The position numbers were made by a program, and so were the translations under genes. The notes beneath the pieces were generated by a model. That model did not search any database and was not told the DNA's origin. It saw only the letters and a program-made list of their open reading frames with translations. Shown here piece after piece: positions 6,245 through 10,499 of a stretch of DNA of 10,499 bases (position 1 is the stretch's first letter; each line of letters starts with the position of its first letter). The stretch is from Fibrobacteres bacterium CG2_30_45_31 (GTDB lineage Bacteria; Fibrobacterota; Fibrobacteria; Fibrobacterales; Fibrobacteraceae): the NCBI GenBank assembly GCA_001873075.1, contig MNYL01000081.1:1-10499 (forward strand), written 5' to 3'.

Positions 6245-6293
6245 GTGCTTGGCAAAACCTAATTTATTTGCCATTTTTTTTTACCTTTATCTC

Positions 6294-8777
6294 ATGCAAA
6301 AAATTATCGAAAAATTAGGGCTTTCAAGGAAGGACGGAATTATCGTTGTTTTGGTTTTCGCTGTGTTGGGCGTGTCCTTTTCCATATTTAATGCACTTTC
6401 TGTGGTTACCGCGCGCGCTTGGGATATTCAGTGGGGCTATTACGCGATTCTTTTGACATTCGTTGTGATGCTTGTTGGTTTTGTCTTTAATGCGAAAGAC
6501 TTTATTTGCCGCCTTCGGAATCATTTACCCTCCAAGTGGAGTTTGATTGTTCTCTCCGCTCTGCTTGTATTTTTCTCTGTTTTTGCAGTGAATCACATTG
6601 GGAATACGCACCGCGTGTTGAGTGATGAAACGAGTTGGGAGTCCATGGGACTACAAATGTATTTTGCCCATACGGGTGGTATTTGTAATGAGGGCTTGTG
6701 GGAAGGGGAGGTTCTGGATTGTAAAGCAGAAGTCAACAACTTTAAGGGAAAAGCGTTGGGCTTTATTTATTCCTTGGTCTTTCAGATTGCTGAACCCGGA
6801 CGTGATACTGCACTTGCTGTGAATTTTCCTCTGTTCCTTTTAAGTTTGATTGCTTTTTTCCTTGCATTATCTGTGTGGTTTAAGAATGAGTGGCTGGCAC
6901 TTGCCGCTACGGCTTTTTTAGGCGGGATGCCCATCTATTTGCTTCAGTCTCGTTCGGCTTCGACGGAAGTCCTTTATATTGCTTTGCTGACTCTTTTGAT
7001 GGCTTGGTATGCTTTGGTGCCATCCAAGAATGTCCATTGGAAACATTTCTTGGTAGTGGTTCCCTTGCTTGGTTTTTTTGCGCAAACGCGGCAAGAAACT
7101 GTTTTTGCGTTTATCCCCTTTGCCCTTTTTTATTGGCGTTATTTCCGCGAAGAATTTTATAGGCTTCCGCTTTTTGTTTTGTCTGTCGTCGCTGTAAGTT
7201 GGCCTTCTATAAATACGATGGCTGCGTATCGTGGGTATGATTTTCAGGGTGGGGAACATGCGGCGCATTCGATTGACAACTTCATTTTCAATGTGAAGTC
7301 GAACATCAATGTGATGCTTAATTTTGACCCGGACCCGGCCTTCGGAGGCGTTCTTAAAAATCCATTCTATTCGACATTCACCATTCTTTTGCTTTTCTCT
7401 ACGGCTTGGTTGCTTTTGAGATTAATTGTCAATCGTCGTTATGTGCGGGGAGCCATTCTCGGATTTTTCTTTAGTTTGCAAATATTTGTCATTCTGTTTA
7501 ATGTTTCGGGAACATTTGAGATCGATATTAATCAACGTTATGTGTTGGTGGCTCTACCGTTATTTGCTATGATCATGGCCCTTGGTCTCAAGGATTTTTT
7601 GGATACAGTCGTTTTCCCAGGCAAACACGATAAGGCCTGTTATATCACGGTAGGTGTGGCGGTTTTGCTTTCTGTGGGGTTAGCGATTCACCATGTGAAA
7701 AGCTTTGACTCCAATATGCTTTATTACAAGAATAAATTATTAGTAGAAGAAGATTATCTGAATACCTATCTCGCGAAGTTCCCTGAGAAGTCGATATTCA
7801 TTTACGCGCGGCCTTGGCAAATGCTCGCTTCAAGACATAGCAGTTTTAGCGAAAGAACGTTTATGAATTGGACTACGGATGATTTTTCCCGTTGGATGCA
7901 ATGGAGTCATGGTAATATTTATCTTGTGCGTGGTCAGGATGGTTATGGAAATGTAGACCGCAGTTCTCGCGTTGTGGGTTTTAAAACGACGGATCAAATT
8001 GAAACGATTTTGGAAGGTTACAAGCTGAAACGGGTGTTACAGGAAAATAGACTTTTCGGCTATCCTTTAACCGTTCACCAAATACTTGCTAAGAAGGGTG
8101 TTTCTATGTTCGCCCAAAATCTTTCCATTGGGGAAGTGGTGAATGGAACCGTGGAAGTCGGCAAACTATTTCAAAATACGATTTCTTATGATGTATTTCT
8201 GAATGATTCTCTTTGGGTTCATGATTCGCTTGCGAAGCCTTTGGATACGCTTTCACTCACGGGCGCGAAGGTGGGTTTACAGCGAGTGAAATTTGCTTTC
8301 TATACCCCTGATGCGGAAACGGTTTATGTGTTCCGAGATTTCTTTAAGGAAGATCGTTCGGTGGCTCTTTTGACTTCGTTACCACTTGCGTCCAAAACGC
8401 AGGCTTGGGGAGAACCTCAAATAGGAAAAAGTGTAGAGCAGCATGTCATGAAATTGGATGGAGAACCATTCTCCTATGGATTTGGCTCTCACGCTTCTTC
8501 TAATTTGGCTTTTGATATGCCCCGTAATTTTGGGATGTTCCATGCGACGATCGGTTTGGATGACGAAAGTGCTTGTGGAGATGGTGTGGAATTTTCTGTT
8601 GTGGGCGATGGTCGTGAATTGTTCCGGTCGAAGAAACTTTATTCTCGCGATAGGGAAAATATCGCGGTCTCTGTCGCAGGGGTGAAACGCCTTGAATTGG
8701 TCGCGATAGAAGGGGAAAATAAGGATTGTGATCATGCGGATTGGGCGAATGCCTGGTTTTCTGCAGGAGCTATTTGA
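6294..8777 (+). CDS. GT-C (GT39/PMT-like) membrane glycosyltransferase fused to an NPCBM-like domain
   Basis: The 827-residue product has about 12-13 hydrophobic helices between residues 15 and 465. The first large loop, after the third helix, carries L-S-D111-E112-T, in the place where PMT/ArnT-type GT-C enzymes keep their catalytic acidic residues. A soluble part follows, and residues about 698-826 match an NPCBM/NEW2 domain: a WG motif, FSYGFGSHASSNLAFDM, FHATIGLDDE, VEFSVVGDGRELFRS, VKRLELVAIEG and DHADWANAWF. GT-C enzymes move a sugar from a polyprenyl-phosphate donor to an acceptor on the outer side of the inner membrane; NPCBM domains bind glycans. Donor and acceptor are unknown. ATG 6294 has no SD motif; an in-frame TTG at 6243 lies in the preceding terminator's T-tract, so I chose 6294. 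The stop overlaps the next gene's start (TGATG), pointing to coupled expression. Confidence 0.82.
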   Translation: MQKIIEKLGLSRKDGIIVVLVFAVLGVSFSIFNALSVVTARAWDIQWGYYAILLTFVVMLVGFVFNAKDFICRLRNHLPSKWSLIVLSALLVFFSVFAVNHIGNTHRVLSDETSWESMGLQMYFAHTGGICNEGLWEGEVLDCKAEVNNFKGKALGFIYSLVFQIAEPGRDTALAVNFPLFLLSLIAFFLALSVWFKNEWLALAATAFLGGMPIYLLQSRSASTEVLYIALLTLLMAWYALVPSKNVHWKHFLVVVPLLGFFAQTRQETVFAFIPFALFYWRYFREEFYRLPLFVLSVVAVSWPSINTMAAYRGYDFQGGEHAAHSIDNFIFNVKSNINVMLNFDPDPAFGGVLKNPFYSTFTILLLFSTAWLLLRLIVNRRYVRGAILGFFFSLQIFVILFNVSGTFEIDINQRYVLVALPLFAMIMALGLKDFLDTVVFPGKHDKACYITVGVAVLLSVGLAIHHVKSFDSNMLYYKNKLLVEEDYLNTYLAKFPEKSIFIYARPWQMLASRHSSFSERTFMNWTTDDFSRWMQWSHGNIYLVRGQDGYGNVDRSSRVVGFKTTDQIETILEGYKLKRVLQENRLFGYPLTVHQILAKKGVSMFAQNLSIGEVVNGTVEVGKLFQNTISYDVFLNDSLWVHDSLAKPLDTLSLTGAKVGLQRVKFAFYTPDAETVYVFRDFFKEDRSVALLTSLPLASKTQAWGEPQIGKSVEQHVMKLDGEPFSYGFGSHASSNLAFDMPRNFGMFHATIGLDDESACGDGVEFSVVGDGRELFRSKKLYSRDRENIAVSVAGVKRLELVAIEGENKDCDHADWANAWFSAGAI
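8765..8769 (+). promoter_or_regulatory. Ribosome binding site for the GT28-like gene
   Basis: AGGAG is 7 bases before ATG 8777 and lies inside the end of the upstream gene. It favours ATG 8777 over an in-frame codon at 8741. Confidence 0.75.
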
Positions 8778-9844
8778 TGAAGGTTTTGGTCTCGCCCTTA
8801 GATTGGGGACTTGGACACGCCACACGCTGCATTCCCGTGATCAAAGCCTATCTTGCTCATGGAGCAGAGGTGGAGCTTGCGACCTGTGGTTCTTCTGCCA
8901 TTTTGTACCAAACGGAATTTCCAGATTTAGTTCAACATGAAATCCCATCGTACGGAATTCGTTACCCAAAGCATGGATCTGAAATGCCGTTGTGGTTGTT
9001 TAGAAATTTGCCGCGATTATCTCAGGTGGTTGAAGCAGAACATCAGCGCATTGAGCAAATAGTAAAAGAGCGAAATATTCAAGTGGTGCTTTCGGATAAT
9101 CGATTTGGTAGTTATTCTACGCATGCAAAATCTATTTATATGACGCATCAAATGCGCATCGCGTTCCCTTTTCCTCTGGCATTTTTGGAATCTTTTGGTA
9201 TTCATTGGCATTTAAGACAAATGAAAAATTTTTCGGAAATTTGGATTCCAGATTTTCCAGAGGCTCCAGGAATGGCGGGGACGCTTTCTCATGTGCCTCA
9301 TTTACCGCGCCCTGTAAAGTATGTCGGTTTGTTGTCTCGATTTGAATCCCCTTCGGTTACGGAAACAAAAGATATTGATGTTTTGGCAATCCTTTCCGGG
9401 CCAGAACCCATGCGAACGATTTTAGAACATCAAGTTTTAGACACTCTTTCTCAAATTCCTGGGAATCATGCGGTGATTTTAGGAATTCCTGGAGCCTCTC
9501 TTAAAGAGTTCAAAAGAGGAAATATTTCTTTGTATAGTCATTTGGAAACAGCGGATTTTGCTCGTATGGTGGCACGTGCGCAAACTGTACTTGCGAGGCC
9601 TGGTTATAGTACTGTGATGGATATGGCGAGATTGGGGGCGAGTTGTATTTTTGTACCAACTCCGGGTCAAACAGAACAGCTCTATTTAGGAACGTCTCTT
9701 TGCACAGCAGGTTCTGCGGGTCTCATTTCTCAGAAGGCTCTTTCTCCTTCCTCATTCGAAAAAGCGAGAGAGAAAAGGTATCGGATTCCAGAGCCTTTAA
9801 CACAAAAGCCTCTTTTATCTTTGGCCATTTCTACCGCTTACTAA
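8777..9844 (+). CDS. GT28/MurG-like GT-B glycosyltransferase
   Basis: The 355-residue cytoplasmic protein begins MKVLVSPLDWGLGHATRCIP, where the GLGHATR loop (11-17) is the N-terminal signature of a GT-B family common in Bacteroidota and related to MurG and archaeal MJ1255-type proteins. SDNRFG lies at about 105-110. The C-terminal half opens near SGPEP (about 206-210) and has the donor-site pattern LARPGYSTVMDMARLGASC (about 271-289) followed by VPTPGQTEQLYLG (about 292-304), as in GT28 enzymes that use UDP-activated sugars. The substrate is not predictable. No membrane helix or signal is seen. The start overlaps the GT-C gene's stop, so this enzyme may make a lipid-linked sugar, or a product in the same pathway, for the GT-C protein; that link is inferred from position alone. 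Confidence 0.85.
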   Translation: MKVLVSPLDWGLGHATRCIPVIKAYLAHGAEVELATCGSSAILYQTEFPDLVQHEIPSYGIRYPKHGSEMPLWLFRNLPRLSQVVEAEHQRIEQIVKERNIQVVLSDNRFGSYSTHAKSIYMTHQMRIAFPFPLAFLESFGIHWHLRQMKNFSEIWIPDFPEAPGMAGTLSHVPHLPRPVKYVGLLSRFESPSVTETKDIDVLAILSGPEPMRTILEHQVLDTLSQIPGNHAVILGIPGASLKEFKRGNISLYSHLETADFARMVARAQTVLARPGYSTVMDMARLGASCIFVPTPGQTEQLYLGTSLCTAGSAGLISQKALSPSSFEKAREKRYRIPEPLTQKPLLSLAISTAY

Positions 9845-9853
9845 ATTGGGTGT

Positions 9854-10499
9854 ATGAGAAAGAGTATCCTTGCTTTTCCGCTTCCTGTATCTGTTGATAA
9901 AGCCGCGACCTTTTTGGCCGACAAAATACATTTGCAACTCCCTGAAATTTCGGGAACGCTTTTGATTGTGCCTGGATGTTCCTTGTCCTTTTCTGGGGTA
10001 TTACAGGGCCCTGTGGCGGGATTAGAAGATATCTTTGAAGAACACGCTTTGTTGGAACCTGAAGAATTACAAAATATTAGAAATCACGGTTCTCTATTTT
10101 TTTTACAGTGTACTCTCCAATCGGTTGCGGATTTCAATTCTTTGATGAAAGTGATTGTTTCTTTTTTGGATGGCGGCGCTTTGGGTATTTATATGGAGCA
10201 GTGTGGTTGTGCCTTAAGTGCTTCTCTCTTCAAGTCTATCGCTGCAAGTGATTTGCCGATGGAAGGATTTCTCAATTTTATTGAAACTCGAGAGGATCTC
10301 TATACCTTAGGAATGGAATCATTTGGACTCCCTGATGTGTGCATTTCTCTTACGAGCGGAGATACGGAGACTTTGCGCAATATTCTTTCTTGTGTTGCGG
10401 ATGCGCTTTTTATGGAGAATCTACCAGTGGATACAGGTACCAAATGGGCGGATGCCGATGGTGCTGAATTTGAATTCCGAAAAGAAGCAAAACTCCCCT
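9854..10499 (+). CDS. Protein of unknown function, possibly DUF4261-like, 3' end missing
   Basis: Starting at ATG 9854, 9 bases after the glycosyltransferase stop, the frame stays open through the window end for 215 residues with no stop. It begins MRKSILAFPLPVSVDKAATF, has no signal peptide or membrane helix, and contains GALGIYMEQCGCALSASLF (about 110-128) and a TLGMESFGLPDVCISL segment (about 154-169). That order of an aliphatic, aromatic block and a later GM.SFG.P motif recalls DUF4261 proteins, but I hold the match only weakly. Codon use looks like that of the neighbouring genes. The close spacing suggests it is the third gene of the glycosyltransferase operon; only GGG near 9848 could serve as a weak ribosome binding site. 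Confidence 0.65.
   Translation, partial: MRKSILAFPLPVSVDKAATFLADKIHLQLPEISGTLLIVPGCSLSFSGVLQGPVAGLEDIFEEHALLEPEELQNIRNHGSLFFLQCTLQSVADFNSLMKVIVSFLDGGALGIYMEQCGCALSASLFKSIAASDLPMEGFLNFIETREDLYTLGMESFGLPDVCISLTSGDTETLRNILSCVADALFMENLPVDTGTKWADADGAEFEFRKEAKLP

Noticed and set aside
6243..6293. N-terminal extension of the GT-C protein from TTG 6243
   Set aside because: The codon lies in the terminator's T-tract and has no ribosome binding site; ATG 6294 gives a normal N-terminus before the first helix.
8379..8825. 148-codon open frame antisense to the NPCBM-like region
   Set aside because: The sense strand encodes a clear domain and overlaps the next gene in a coupled way; the antisense product has no family features.
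1..10499. A defence island, mobile element, CRISPR array or biosynthetic cluster
   Set aside because: No transposase, integrase, nuclease, repeat-spacer pattern or synthase is seen; genes are mostly housekeeping and envelope functions.

Overview
The window looks like an ordinary, gene-dense chromosomal segment of a Gram-negative, didermic bacterium. It is probably a member of the Fibrobacterota or a relative in the FCB group. The pointers are an LptD-type outer-membrane protein, two lipoproteins, a Cys-free (type B) ribosomal protein L31, a GT28-like glycosyltransferase of a kind I know from Bacteroidota, and two promoter-like sites resembling the Bacteroidota TTTG / TAnnTTTG consensus. The phylum is an inference. 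No mobile element, CRISPR array, tRNA, rRNA or recognisable defence system is visible.

Layout. (1) Positions 1-4213 hold a rightward run: the 3' part of an lptD-like gene, a sugar-phosphate nucleotidyltransferase, maf, a RodZ-like HTH membrane protein, and hisB. Genes from the nucleotidyltransferase to hisB overlap by 1 to 8 bases, which suggests translational coupling. The run ends in a strong intrinsic terminator (4244-4270). (2) A leftward LysM lipoprotein gene (4235-4813) converges on hisB, and its last codons form that terminator's stem. (3) rpmE2 (L31) diverges from it and has its own promoter candidate and terminator. (4) A single lipoprotein gene (5347-6189) with a carboxypeptidase-regulatory-like domain is bracketed by a Bacteroidota-style promoter and a terminator. 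(5) A second rightward run starts at 6294: a polytopic GT-C glycosyltransferase fused to a C-terminal NPCBM-like domain, an overlapping GT28-like glycosyltransferase, and a partial gene of unknown function cut by the window end.

Functional reading. Most genes serve the cell envelope: LPS insertion, nucleotide-sugar supply, cell shape, two lipoproteins and two glycosyltransferases. Mixed in are housekeeping genes for nucleotide-pool or septum control (maf), histidine synthesis (hisB) and translation (L31). All intergenic gaps are under 150 bases. The most noteworthy items are the GT-C/NPCBM fusion coupled to a second glycosyltransferase, the terminator encoded inside the convergent gene, and the Bacteroidota-type promoter signatures. 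I did not find convincing evidence of a wholly new system.
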